This document shows, one piece after another, positions 7,524 to 14,599 of a stretch of DNA of 15,739 nt (positions are counted from its first letter, which is position 1; each line of letters begins with the position of its first letter). This DNA is from CAZBEA01 sp964519355 (GTDB lineage Bacteria; Patescibacteriota; Microgenomatia; Levybacterales; GWA1-39-11), in assembly GCA_964519355.1 (NCBI GenBank), contig CAZFJW010000031.1, forward strand, positions 1 to 15,739. Direction: 5' to 3'. Both the position numbers and the translations under genes were made by a program. The notes under the pieces were generated by a model. That model was not told the DNA's origin and searched no databases. It saw nothing but the letters and a program-made list of their open reading frames with translations.

Positions 7524-7541
7524 CGATAGTTAGTTAAGTGG

Positions 7542-7570
7542 AGTATACACTGTCCTATAACAAATTCCTA
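7542..7570 (-). promoter_or_regulatory. Weak candidate promoter of the GC-rich gene
   Basis: On the minus strand TATACT (7547-7542) is a plausible -10 box. The hexamer at 17-bp spacing, TAGGAA, is a poor -35 and overlaps the stop codon of the upstream serine hydrolase gene. Readthrough from comM and the hydrolase gene is an alternative. Confidence 0.25.
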
Positions 7571-8407
7571 GAGGAGATCGTGTGCTATTTTTCCTATTGT
7601 GATTTTTGCGTCTTTTTCGTCCTGAATTTCGCTTGAAAGAACAACAATTATAAAAGGGCTTGATCCATCATCCACGATACCAGCATCATGAACCATATTC
7701 ACAGCATCTGCAGACTTATGGTATACGCGCGCTTTGTCCTTTAAGAAAAGGGGGAGTCTGTCCTCAAAATCTGTGTCTGTCATATATCCCATTAGCTCAT
7801 CGGTTAGAGCGGGAGTTGTAATTTTTTTGTCATACAAAAGACGCAAAAACTTTCCTGCATCAAATGCTGAAGTTTTATTCTTATCAATATTTGTTGCACC
7901 AAGTCCGAGTTCTTGTACAAATCTTTGAATATCCTCTCTTCCAACTCGTGTTGCTATAACAAATGCTGCAGTATTATCGGACTGACGAAATGCGAGCTCT
8001 GAGAGAGTTTTGAGTGAATAAGACTTGCCTTCACCATCATACCGAAGAGACCCAGTGCCATAATCCTGAATGTCCTCTTTTTGTATTGTTATCGTTTCCT
8101 CAAGGTTGATTTTTTCCTTTCCTGCCAGGTAATAAAGGTATCCTACAATATAGAGTTTGTTCAATGATGCTGCTGTCAGAACCTTCTTTTCGTCAATTCC
8201 GAACGATTTGCCAGAACTAATATCCTCATAATACACACTAAAATTTCCTTTTCTGTCTTTTAGAATTCCCTGCACACTTTCCTTTTTCTTTTGAGGATCA
8301 ACTTCTGCCTTGCTTTTCGAGAATGCTGGCAAAAAAGAAAGGTTACGCCCTATAAAAAGCAGCACAAGAGAGTAGATTAAAAAGGCTATTATTCTTTGTT
8401 TGTTCAT
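7568..8407 (-). CDS. Membrane-anchored serine hydrolase, class A beta-lactamase/DD-peptidase fold
   Basis: A 279-residue protein with an uncleaved-looking N-terminal hydrophobic anchor (6-19), a charged linker, and a beta-lactamase-like catalytic domain outside the membrane. Ser81-x-x-Lys84 (SLNK) gives the nucleophile and Ser143-Asp-Asn145 the second motif. The third motif is altered: in place of KTG there is HKSA (230-233). No clear equivalent of the class A deacylating Glu (omega loop) is seen around 172-185. This favours a cell-wall peptidase or a non-hydrolytic penicillin binder over a drug-degrading lactamase, by inference only. The start overlaps the comM stop (ATGA, 8404-8407), so the two genes are translationally coupled. 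The enzyme probably acts on peptidoglycan, like the class A PBP upstream. Confidence 0.8.
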   Translation of the reverse strand: MNKQRIIAFLIYSLVLLFIGRNLSFLPAFSKSKAEVDPQKKKESVQGILKDRKGNFSVYYEDISSGKSFGIDEKKVLTAASLNKLYIVGYLYYLAGKEKINLEETITIQKEDIQDYGTGSLRYDGEGKSYSLKTLSELAFRQSDNTAAFVIATRVGREDIQRFVQELGLGATNIDKNKTSAFDAGKFLRLLYDKKITTPALTDELMGYMTDTDFEDRLPLFLKDKARVYHKSADAVNMVHDAGIVDDGSSPFIIVVLSSEIQDEKDAKITIGKIAHDLL

Positions 8408-9942
8408 GTCATTGTCTGCTCATCAAAAGATCGCGGCCTGTATGCAAGCGCTTCCAAAATGTGATGCTTCTCAATAATTTTTGACCCCTCAAGATCTGCT
8501 ATAGTTTGCGCAACCTTTACTACTTTATAGTAAGACCGTGCAGAAAGCGAAAGCCTGGCTACCGCAACTTTTAAAACTTTTTCTGCCTCTTCAGAAAATT
8601 GTACATGTTCTCTGGTCTGACGGGAAGACATCTCAGCATTTGTAAACAAACTTTTGCTCTTAAGCCGTCTTTCTTGTAATACCCTTGCTTTCTCAACTCT
8701 TGCTCTTACTTCAGCCGAACTTTCCACTACTGGTTCCTCTCGTGCAGTTAATTTTTCAAGATCAACTGCTGGAACTTCCACATGAATATCAATTCTATCA
8801 AGAAGAGGACCTGAAATTCTTTTTTGATATCGAAGTATTTGTGACTGCGTACAGATACATCTTTTTTTTGGATCGTTTAAGTATCCGCACGGACACGGAT
8901 TTGCAGCCGCCACAAGCATAAATTTACATGGGAAAATAACCCTGTCACGAGCACGCGATATAACAACTTTTCCATCCTCCAGAGGCTGACGAAGTGCCTC
9001 AAGGACGTGTCGGGGGAACTCGGGAAACTCATCCAAAAAAAGTATTCCTCTATGTGCAAGTGAAATTTCTCCGGGTTTGGGATGTGCAGATCCCCCAATA
9101 AGCCCGATATGAGATGTTGTGTGATGCGGACTTCTAAAAGGGCGGGTTGTAATCATAGGCTTGTCTCCTAAAAGATCTGAAATACTGTAAATTTTCGTAA
9201 CTTCTAGTGCCTCCTCAAAAACAAGAGAGGGAAGAATTGACGGAACTGTTTTCGCGATAAGAGTTTTTCCGGCTCCAGGCGGGCCTTTTAATAAAATATT
9301 ATGCCCCCCAGCAACTGCCACTTCGACAGCGCGTTTTACAAATTCCTGACCTTTTATATCCTTCATATCGTATTCATATGATTCATTTTTTTGAAACTCT
9401 TTATACGAAGAGTGAGGACGTGGAATAATAAGTTTTTGTCCCGATAAATGGTCTAAAATTTCTCTTAAAGTACGGGCCGGATAGATCAAAATTCCCTCGA
9501 CAATTGAGGCTTCCCTTGCATTTTCTTCGGGAATAAAAATAGACTGAATTCCGTTTTGTCTTGCAAAAAGAGCCATTGGCAGAACCCCTTTTGTGTGTCT
9601 AAGCTCTCCATTCAAAGATAACTCTCCCAAAAACATAGTACTGGAAACATCTACTTTTAATTGTCCTGTTGCTAAAAGGATGGCAATTGCAATCGGTACA
9701 TCAAAAAATGATCCTTCTTTAGGGAGGTCTCCAGGGGCAAGATTTACTGTAATTCTCTGAGCAGGAAGATCGGCACCCGTATTCTTAACTGCAGAACGAA
9801 CTCTTTCACGAGATTCTTCAACGGCTTTGTCTGGAAGTCCCACAATAGAAAAAGACGGAAGACCATTTGAAATATCTGCCTCAACAATAACTTGTATCCC
9901 ATCAAGCCCACTAACGCTTGATGAGAGCACTTTCGCAAACAT
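8404..9942 (-). CDS. comM: ComM/YifB-family Mg-chelatase-like AAA+ ATPase
   Basis: The 512-residue protein has the full ComM layout: an N-terminal Lon-like domain (about 20-165, with GLPDKAVEESRERV at 35-48), an AAA+ core, and a C-terminal helical Mg-chelatase domain ending HHILEALAYRPRS. Walker A is GPPGAGKT (220-227), Walker B LFLDEF (301-306), a sensor-region cysteine cluster NPCPCGYLNDPKKRCIC is at 348-364, and LLDRIDIHVEV is at 380-390. ComM homologues are branch-migration helicases that extend heteroduplex during natural transformation, so the cell may take up DNA. A -10-like box lies 9 bp before the start. The gene diverges from dnaG and is translationally coupled to the serine hydrolase gene. 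Confidence 0.92.
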   Translation of the reverse strand: MFAKVLSSSVSGLDGIQVIVEADISNGLPSFSIVGLPDKAVEESRERVRSAVKNTGADLPAQRITVNLAPGDLPKEGSFFDVPIAIAILLATGQLKVDVSSTMFLGELSLNGELRHTKGVLPMALFARQNGIQSIFIPEENAREASIVEGILIYPARTLREILDHLSGQKLIIPRPHSSYKEFQKNESYEYDMKDIKGQEFVKRAVEVAVAGGHNILLKGPPGAGKTLIAKTVPSILPSLVFEEALEVTKIYSISDLLGDKPMITTRPFRSPHHTTSHIGLIGGSAHPKPGEISLAHRGILFLDEFPEFPRHVLEALRQPLEDGKVVISRARDRVIFPCKFMLVAAANPCPCGYLNDPKKRCICTQSQILRYQKRISGPLLDRIDIHVEVPAVDLEKLTAREEPVVESSAEVRARVEKARVLQERRLKSKSLFTNAEMSSRQTREHVQFSEEAEKVLKVAVARLSLSARSYYKVVKVAQTIADLEGSKIIEKHHILEALAYRPRSFDEQTMT

Positions 9943-9951
9943 ACCTCTATT

Positions 9952-9957
9952 AGTATA
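9952..9957 (-). promoter_or_regulatory. Possible -10 box of comM
   Basis: TATACT on the minus strand ends 9 bp before the ATG at 9942. No convincing -35 is seen. The spacing implies a leaderless or very short-leader mRNA; a GAGG just 1 nt from the ATG is too close to act as a normal Shine-Dalgarno sequence. Confidence 0.35.
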
Positions 9958-10000
9958 ATGCGAAAATCTCTTTCGTTGGTATAGCCAGTATCTATCTGTA

Positions 10001-10009
10001 TGTTAGAAT
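10001..10009 (+). promoter_or_regulatory. Extended -10 promoter of dnaG
   Basis: TGTTAGAAT is an extended -10 (TGn plus TAGAAT) ending 9 bp before the dnaG ATG. The transcript would start around 10016-10019, at or just before the start codon. No -35 at standard spacing is recognisable. Confidence 0.5.
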
Positions 10010-10018
10010 AAGCGTGAG

Positions 10019-11773
10019 ATGAATGATGTAGACAAAATAAAATCCAGGATAGATGTTGCAGAGCTCATCAGAGAATTTGTAGAGATCAAAAAGTCAGGAC
10101 GGAATTTTAAAGCAAATTGTCCATTTCACTCAGAAAAATCAGCTTCATTCTATATTTCCCCCGAGCGTCAAATTTGGCATTGTTTTGGATGCGGGAAGGG
10201 AGGAGACATATTCTCGTTCCTTATGGAATATGAAAAACTCACTTTCGCAGAAAGCCTTGAATATTTTGCCAAAAGACTTGGGATCGAACTGACCCGCACT
10301 CCCCACAAGACAGATCAGGAAAAGAAAAAAGACCGTCTTTTCTCACTCAATCATCTCGCCTCACAATACTATCATTACCTTTTGACTCAGCATAAAGTCG
10401 GAAAAAATGCACTTTTGTACCTTACAGAAGAACGGGGAATAAACCCAGGACTTATAGATTCTTTCCAAATCGGATACGCCCCTCAGTCTGAGGATGCACT
10501 TGTAACATTTCTTACGCGAAAAAAAGGCTACAGCCCGCAAGACTTGATCCTCGGGGGCCTTGCTTTTCAGAAAGGACGAACACTTTCTGATTTTTTCAAA
10601 CACCGTGTAATTTTCCCAATTCATGACCATCAGGGAAATATCATTGCTTTTTCAGGCAGATCGCTTGATCAATCACTTCCAAAATACATCAATACTAAAG
10701 AAACAGAAAGTTACAAAAAAAGACAAAGCTTATATGGAATTTTCCAGGCAAAAGATGCAATTAAAAAAGAGGGTAAAGTAATTGTTGTTGAAGGAGAGTT
10801 TGATGTGATTAGCGCTCATAAAGAAGGAATCGACCATGTGGTCGCTGTCAAAGGGACCGCACTTACTGAAGAACAGCTCATGCTTTTAAAGCGTTTTACT
10901 CAAAAAATACTCTTTTGTTTTGACACTGACACTGCGGGAATTGAGGCTCAGAAACGTTCGATTAGCATGATCGATCGACTTGGACTCTCAGGACATGTGG
11001 TAATTCTGCCTTCAGGCAAAGATCCTGACGAACTTTTAAAGAATGATCCGGGAGAATTTAAAAAAGCACTGAAAAATACTATCCCAATGTACGACTTTGT
11101 GATAAATCAGGCTGCAAAGTCATTTCAGATTTCAACCCCAGAAGGCAAAAAGGATTTTTTGAAAGATACACTTCCGCTTCTATCTTCAATTGATAATGAG
11201 GTCGTAAAAGAACACTATTTTCGAGAGGTTGCAGGACTATTGCATACATCCCTTGAATCAATTGAAAAAGAGAGCGGTAAAATCCGTGCACCCAAATACC
11301 AAGACACCTCAAGTCAAGAAATCCTCCCTCAAAAACCAGTTTTGCTTGATGATTATTTTCTCGCCCTTATTTTTCAATCACAAAAACCTCTCGGAATTTT
11401 TGGTGAGATTGAAGATATAGCAGGGGACATTCCTTTTGAAAACACAGTAATTCGCAGAATATTGGATGAGCTTTCGAAATATAAAAAGGATCACACTGAA
11501 TTTGATTCTAAATTATTCGAATCCTTTATTCCTGAAGAGCTTTTAGATACATATAACAAAGCCTTTATTCTACCGCTTCCTTCATTCAAAGAAGAGGAAG
11601 AACTTCACAAGGATATCCGTTCAACACTGAAAAAACTTGAAAAGGCAGAAGTTAAAAAGAGAATCAATGCGCTCTCCATACTCCTTCAGCAAGCTGAGAA
11701 AGAGCAAAATGAGAAAAAAGTTGAAGAACTGCAAAATGAATTTACGAATCTTGCTTCACGCCTAAAAGACTAG
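10019..11773 (+). CDS. dnaG: DNA primase
   Basis: The 584-residue primase lays RNA primers at the replication fork. The N-terminal CHC2 zinc ribbon has Cys34, His37, Cys55 and Cys58 (CPFHSEKSASF then WHCFGCGKGGD). The catalytic core contains a YINTKET segment (223-229). The TOPRIM fold has the metal-binding glutamate in VVEGEFDV (256-263, Glu258) and the DTD motif at 302-304. The C-terminal region is charged and helical (from about 440), consistent with a helicase-binding domain. Length matches classic DnaG (E. coli 581). ATG 10019 begins MNDVDKIKSRIDVAELI, a standard DnaG start. The gene precedes rpoD as in the macromolecular-synthesis operon, but no rpsU is present and rpoD has its own promoter. 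Confidence 0.96.
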   Translation: MNDVDKIKSRIDVAELIREFVEIKKSGRNFKANCPFHSEKSASFYISPERQIWHCFGCGKGGDIFSFLMEYEKLTFAESLEYFAKRLGIELTRTPHKTDQEKKKDRLFSLNHLASQYYHYLLTQHKVGKNALLYLTEERGINPGLIDSFQIGYAPQSEDALVTFLTRKKGYSPQDLILGGLAFQKGRTLSDFFKHRVIFPIHDHQGNIIAFSGRSLDQSLPKYINTKETESYKKRQSLYGIFQAKDAIKKEGKVIVVEGEFDVISAHKEGIDHVVAVKGTALTEEQLMLLKRFTQKILFCFDTDTAGIEAQKRSISMIDRLGLSGHVVILPSGKDPDELLKNDPGEFKKALKNTIPMYDFVINQAAKSFQISTPEGKKDFLKDTLPLLSSIDNEVVKEHYFREVAGLLHTSLESIEKESGKIRAPKYQDTSSQEILPQKPVLLDDYFLALIFQSQKPLGIFGEIEDIAGDIPFENTVIRRILDELSKYKKDHTEFDSKLFESFIPEELLDTYNKAFILPLPSFKEEEELHKDIRSTLKKLEKAEVKKRINALSILLQQAEKEQNEKKVEELQNEFTNLASRLKD

Positions 11774-11797
11774 ATCAACAGTACCTTATAGTTTCTC

Positions 11798-11826
11798 TTG
11801 ATTCAAATTCCAAAAAAGGGTACAAT
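11798..11826 (+). promoter_or_regulatory. Promoter of rpoD, probably leaderless
   Basis: TTGATT (11798-11803), a 17-bp spacer and TACAAT (11821-11826) form the best-formed promoter in the window. The -10 ends 7 bp before ATG 11834, so transcription should start essentially at that ATG. This also argues against starting translation at the in-frame TTG at 11798, which is the -35 box itself. Confidence 0.68.
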
Positions 11827-11833
11827 ACTCACT

Positions 11834-12922
11834 ATGACCAAAACAAACCCGAAGGGTGAGCGGGCTGATAATTTATTGGCAACAGCCAAAAAAAGAGGCT
11901 ACATATCCCAAGAAGAAATCTTAGAAGCATTTCCCCGTCCGGAAAACCATATACAAGAACTCGATTATCTCTATGATCAGCTTTTGAAAAAAAGTATTGA
12001 CATTTTTGAAACTGTTGAAGAAGAACAGGAATCACAAAGATCAATTGAAGATCTTGAGAAGGAATTAGAAGCCCTTAACATCATTCAGGGCGGAGCGGTA
12101 ACCGATCCAGTTAGAATGTACCTGAAGGAAATCGGACGAATTCCACTTCTTACTTTTGAGGAAGAGGTTAACCTTGCCAAAAGACTTGAAGCAGGAGACG
12201 AGTCAGCACGACAAAAATTGGTTGAATCAAATCTTAGACTCGTTGTTTCAATTGCTAAAAAGTACGTCGGCCGCGGTATGACGCTCCTTGACCTTATTCA
12301 GGAAGGAAACCAGGGACTTATTCGTGCAGTTGAAAAATACGACTGGAAAAAAGGGTTTAAATTCTCAACATATGCCACATGGTGGATCAGACAAGCCATC
12401 ACTCGTGCCATTGCCGATCAGGCAAGAACCATCAGAATTCCGGTTCATATGGTTGAAAATATAAATCGTTTTATGAGAGTCCAAAGAAAACTTATGCAGG
12501 AACTTGGACGCCAGCCCACGCCTGAGGAAATTGCAGATATATTGGAAATTGAACCTGATAAGGCGCGCGAAATTATTAAAATTTCCCAACAACCAGCTTC
12601 CCTTGATACTCCGGTCGGAGACGAAGAAGACTCATACCTTGGTGATTTTATTTATGACATTACAGCGCCAACTCTTTTTGATACAGCATCCCGCGGACTT
12701 CTCAAAGAACAGCTCAATACTGTTCTCTCAACTCTTTCTGACCGGGAAAGAAGAGTTCTTGAAGAACGATTTGGATTAAGAGATGGCAAGCCAAAAACAC
12801 TTGAAGAGGTGGGGCGTATGTTCGTCGTTACACGAGAACGTATTAGACAAATTGAAGCCAAAGCTCTTCGTAAACTCCGCCACCCATCCCGAGGCAACAA
12901 ACTTCGAGACTACTTAGAATAA
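11834..12922 (+). CDS. rpoD: Primary RNA polymerase sigma factor (sigma-70/RpoD)
   Basis: The 362-residue group 1 sigma factor directs core polymerase to housekeeping promoters. A region 1.1-like domain is visible at about 11-60. Region 1.2 begins at DPVRMYLKEIG (91-101), region 2 includes NLRLVVSIAKKY (133-144) and KFSTYATWWIRQAITRAI (176-193), and region 4 ends with TLEEVGRMFVVTRERIRQIE (322-341). Region 3.0 keeps IPVHMVE (202-208); His205 and Glu208 match residues that contact extended -10 DNA in E. coli. The long acidic non-conserved insert of E. coli RpoD is absent, as in many compact sigma-A proteins. ATG 11834 is chosen because the promoter overlaps the upstream TTG. It follows dnaG with a 60-bp gap. 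Confidence 0.96.
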   Translation: MTKTNPKGERADNLLATAKKRGYISQEEILEAFPRPENHIQELDYLYDQLLKKSIDIFETVEEEQESQRSIEDLEKELEALNIIQGGAVTDPVRMYLKEIGRIPLLTFEEEVNLAKRLEAGDESARQKLVESNLRLVVSIAKKYVGRGMTLLDLIQEGNQGLIRAVEKYDWKKGFKFSTYATWWIRQAITRAIADQARTIRIPVHMVENINRFMRVQRKLMQELGRQPTPEEIADILEIEPDKAREIIKISQQPASLDTPVGDEEDSYLGDFIYDITAPTLFDTASRGLLKEQLNTVLSTLSDRERRVLEERFGLRDGKPKTLEEVGRMFVVTRERIRQIEAKALRKLRHPSRGNKLRDYLE

Positions 12923-12957
12923 TCCTGTAACTGAGGCTAGATTTTTTATTTAACCCT

Positions 12958-12966
12958 TGATACAAT
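12958..12966 (+). promoter_or_regulatory. Extended -10 promoter of tRNA-Asn
   Basis: TGATACAAT is TGn followed by TACAAT, ending 16 bp before the mature tRNA 5' end. There is no good -35. The sequence between rpoD and this site has no clear terminator, so some readthrough is possible. Confidence 0.5.
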
Positions 12967-12982
12967 ACCCTGTACCAACAAT

Positions 12983-13054
12983 TCCGTGATAGCTCAATGG
13001 TAGAGCAGGTCGCTGTTAACGACAAGGTTCTAGGTTCGAGTCCTAGTCGCGGAG
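12983..13054 (+). tRNA. tRNA-Asn (anticodon GTT)
   Basis: A 72-nt cloverleaf can be drawn by hand. The acceptor stem is TCCGTGA with TCGCGGA (one G-T pair), the D arm GCTC-AATGGTA-GAGC, the anticodon loop CTGTTAA with anticodon GTT, and the T arm CTAGG-TTCGAGT-CCTAG. The discriminator base is G, as expected for Asn. The first anticodon-stem pair is a G-A mismatch. CCA is not encoded (the discriminator is followed by CAC), so a CCA-adding enzyme is needed. The last 12 bases and the next three recur downstream at 14949-14963. Confidence 0.95.
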
Positions 13055-13057
13055 CAC
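13043..13057 (+). repeat. Left copy of a 15-bp direct repeat (tRNA 3' end)
   Basis: CTAGTCGCGGAGCAC covers the end of the T arm, the 3' acceptor strand and the discriminator of tRNA-Asn, plus three more bases. An exact second copy is at 14949-14963. This is the arrangement left by site-specific integration at a tRNA 3' end; the functional tRNA would be the left attachment site. Confidence 0.8.
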
Positions 13058-13090
13058 GATAATTTAGCCTCAATTTTCTAATTCCCCGAG

Positions 13091-13118
13091 TTGGATGGTC
13101 GAACTTTTTTAGTACAAT
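13091..13118 (+). promoter_or_regulatory. Promoter of the DUF4287-like gene
   Basis: TTGGAT (13091-13096), a 16-bp spacer and TACAAT (13113-13118). The -10 ends 6 bp before ATG 13125, so the mRNA is probably leaderless. No Shine-Dalgarno sequence is present. Confidence 0.55.
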
Positions 13119-13124
13119 ATAAAT

Positions 13125-13406
13125 ATGTCATTCCAAGCATATCTCGATAATATTGAAGAGAAGACAGGTAAAACTCCAAATGAATTTATTGCCATGGCCA
13201 AAGCCAAAGGTTTTGATAAAGATACCAAGGCAGGGGAGATACTCGCATGGCTCAAGGATGATTACGATCTTGGAAGAGGTCACGGCATGGCGCTTATTTA
13301 TGTTTTAAAAAATGGAGCTAAAATTGGCGAGACACACGTCAATAGTGGCGGAACACACAGTGACCCATCAGACACTCTAATCCTGACTGGAAAAAAGAAT
13401 AAATAA
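13125..13406 (+). CDS. DUF4287-like small protein
   Basis: A 93-residue soluble protein of unknown function. The first 67 residues match the pattern I know for DUF4287: SFQAYLDNIEEKTGKTPNEF (2-21), TKAGEILAWLKDDYDLGRGH (34-53), then GMALIYVLKNG. This domain is typically a stand-alone small protein in soil and environmental bacteria. The tail (68-93) is polar and Gly/Thr-rich. It is the first of four accessory genes between the tRNA-Asn 3' end and its repeat at 14949. It has its own promoter and no close operon partner; the next gene starts 116 bp later. Confidence 0.78.
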   Translation: MSFQAYLDNIEEKTGKTPNEFIAMAKAKGFDKDTKAGEILAWLKDDYDLGRGHGMALIYVLKNGAKIGETHVNSGGTHSDPSDTLILTGKKNK

Positions 13407-13510
13407 TTCCTTTGTCTTCACAACAAATCTAATAGTTTAGATACTAGGTTCCAAGCGAGTCCATCATGCGAAGCAAAATAAAAACACTTTATCAACTTGC
13501 TTCAATTTGA

Positions 13511-13516
13511 TATCAT
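13511..13516 (+). promoter_or_regulatory. Possible -10 box of the first VOC gene
   Basis: TATCAT ends 6 bp before ATG 13523, the same geometry as at other genes here. A weak -35 (TTTATC, 13488-13493) lies 17 bp upstream. The remaining gap after the DUF4287-like gene (13407-13487) shows no gene or convincing terminator. Confidence 0.4.
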
Positions 13517-13522
13517 TAACGT

Positions 13523-13948
13523 ATGACAATAAATTCCTGGATTAACTTCAACGGCAATGCTGAAGAGGCATTTACTTTTTATAAATCAGTATTCGGTGGA
13601 GAGTTTACGAAAGTGGTGCGCTTCAAGGATATCGCAAGTGATGAATTTCCAGTAGCAGAAAGTGAAGAAAACAAAATTATGTATATTGCGCTCCCTATCG
13701 GCGCTACTACTATGCTAATAGCCAATGACGTTCCCGAGATCCTAGGACAAGTGAATGAGCGCGAAAACAGAAGCAAGATTTTGGTAAGTACGGAAAGTAG
13801 AGAAGAGGCTGACAGATTATTCAATGGCCTATCTGACGGGGGAGAAGTTGAAGGGCCAATGGGTGACAGTCCATGGGACTCATATGCTGGGATGTTTCGA
13901 GATAAATACGGCATTGAATGGATAATAGAATTTTCTGTAAATAAATAA
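13523..13948 (+). CDS. VOC-superfamily protein, PhnB-like
   Basis: A 141-residue protein of the glyoxalase/bleomycin-resistance fold, similar to the PhnB-like group. NFNGNAEEAFTFYKSVFGGE (8-27) is the typical first-module start, followed by a second beta-alpha module ending DSPWDSYAGMFRDKYGIEWI (115-134). The reaction is unknown: PhnB-like proteins have been linked to metal-dependent small-molecule chemistry, but many are unassigned. It is cotranscribed with the second VOC gene, which starts 1 bp after its stop; two such paralogues in tandem are common in environmental bacteria and could form a heterodimer. It is part of the candidate islet. Confidence 0.85.
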   Translation: MTINSWINFNGNAEEAFTFYKSVFGGEFTKVVRFKDIASDEFPVAESEENKIMYIALPIGATTMLIANDVPEILGQVNERENRSKILVSTESREEADRLFNGLSDGGEVEGPMGDSPWDSYAGMFRDKYGIEWIIEFSVNK

Positions 13949-13949
13949 A

Positions 13950-14450
13950 ATGAGCAAGCTAATTACATGCATCTGGTTTGCGGGCAACAATGGTGAAGAA
14001 GCGGCAAACTACTACATAGATACTTTCAATTCAGCTCCCGGTGATCACAGTGCAAAAATGGGAGACATCACAAGAACTCCTAAAGCAGCAGAGGAAGTTT
14101 CTGGAAGACCTGAAGGATCTGTTATGACAGCTGAATGCGAGATTGATGGAAATAGCTTTATGTTTCTCAATGGTGGTCCTGTTGATCAATTCAAACTTAA
14201 CGGCGCAACTTCATATATTGTCGAGTGCGAAACACAAGAAGAAATCGATTTCTTCTGGGAGAGACTTTCAGCAATTCCTGAAGCCGAACAATGCGGATGG
14301 TGCACAGATAAATTTGGTGTAACATGGCAGATAACACCACGGATTTTGGATGAAATGATGCGTGACCCTGAAAAAGCAGAAGCTGTAACAAAAGTCTTTA
14401 TGCCAATGAAAAAACTTGACCTTGAAGCAATTCGAAATGCTGGCGAATAA
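13950..14450 (+). CDS. VOC-superfamily protein, '3-demethylubiquinone-9 3-methyltransferase' domain type
   Basis: A 166-residue paralogue-like VOC protein. ITCIWFAGNNGEEAANYYID (5-24) at the N-terminus, the MTAECEIDGNSFMFLNGGP segment (59-77) and EQCGWCTDKFGVTWQITPRI (112-131) match the Pfam family historically named 3-dmu-9_3-mt. That name is misleading, since most members are not shown to act on ubiquinone. The C-terminal AVTKVFMPMKKLDL stretch is typical. It is translationally coupled to the preceding VOC gene with a 1-bp gap. After its stop, 14451-14514 has no gene; a GGTTTAAACC palindrome at 14480-14489 has no assigned role. Confidence 0.85.
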   Translation: MSKLITCIWFAGNNGEEAANYYIDTFNSAPGDHSAKMGDITRTPKAAEEVSGRPEGSVMTAECEIDGNSFMFLNGGPVDQFKLNGATSYIVECETQEEIDFFWERLSAIPEAEQCGWCTDKFGVTWQITPRILDEMMRDPEKAEAVTKVFMPMKKLDLEAIRNAGE

Positions 14451-14514
14451 AGCTGCAAGAGACTAGACTATCCATGAACGGTTTAAACCCCCATATCTCC
14501 ATTTTCCCCTAAAT

Positions 14515-14543
14515 TCGATTAATGTTGCTTAAAATAGTACAAT
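14515..14543 (+). promoter_or_regulatory. Promoter of the cold-shock gene
   Basis: TCGATT (14515-14520), a 17-bp spacer and TACAAT (14538-14543). Transcription would start near 14550, at GGGAAGGAGG, giving a leader of about 47 nt. This is one of the few genes here with a real leader. Confidence 0.55.
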
Positions 14544-14554
14544 AGAAAAAGGGA

Positions 14555-14599
14555 AGGAGGTATAAATAGATTTAATATATAAATTTATAAAAATTTATG
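14555..14599 (+). promoter_or_regulatory. Cold-shock gene leader: distant Shine-Dalgarno with an AU hairpin spacer
   Basis: A perfect AGGAGG (14555-14560, within AAGGAGGT) sits 36 nt before ATG 14597, too far for direct use, and in-frame TAA at 14588 rules out an earlier start. TATAAAT (14561-14567) can pair with ATTTATA (14583-14589), forming a 7-bp AU stem that would leave 7 nt between the Shine-Dalgarno sequence and the ATG. A 10-nt near-repeat lets the same strand pair instead with 14593-14599, covering the ATG. This is a by-eye fold, not an energy calculation. Confidence 0.5.

Larger units (their letters stand above)
12932..13072. repeat. 12-bp inverted repeat flanking tRNA-Asn
   Basis: Bases 12932-12943 (TGAGGCTAGATT) are the reverse complement of 13061-13072 (AATTTAGCCTCA) with one mismatch. 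The left arm lies before the tRNA promoter, so the arms could pair only in a transcript reading through from rpoD. It may be a processing stem or chance. Confidence 0.4.

Noticed and set aside
7568..8407. A true class A beta-lactamase resistance gene
   Set aside because: SxxK and SDN are present, but the KTG triad is altered and no deacylating Glu is recognisable; the anchored form suggests a wall enzyme instead.
13444..13462. CTAGGTTC followed after five bases by GAGTCC, resembling the tRNA-Asn T arm
   Set aside because: The match is short and gapped, with no acceptor strand, so it is not evidence of a third attachment copy.
14480..14489. GGTTTAAACC palindrome as an operator or insertion site
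   Set aside because: Ten bases, a single copy and no partner features; it could be chance.
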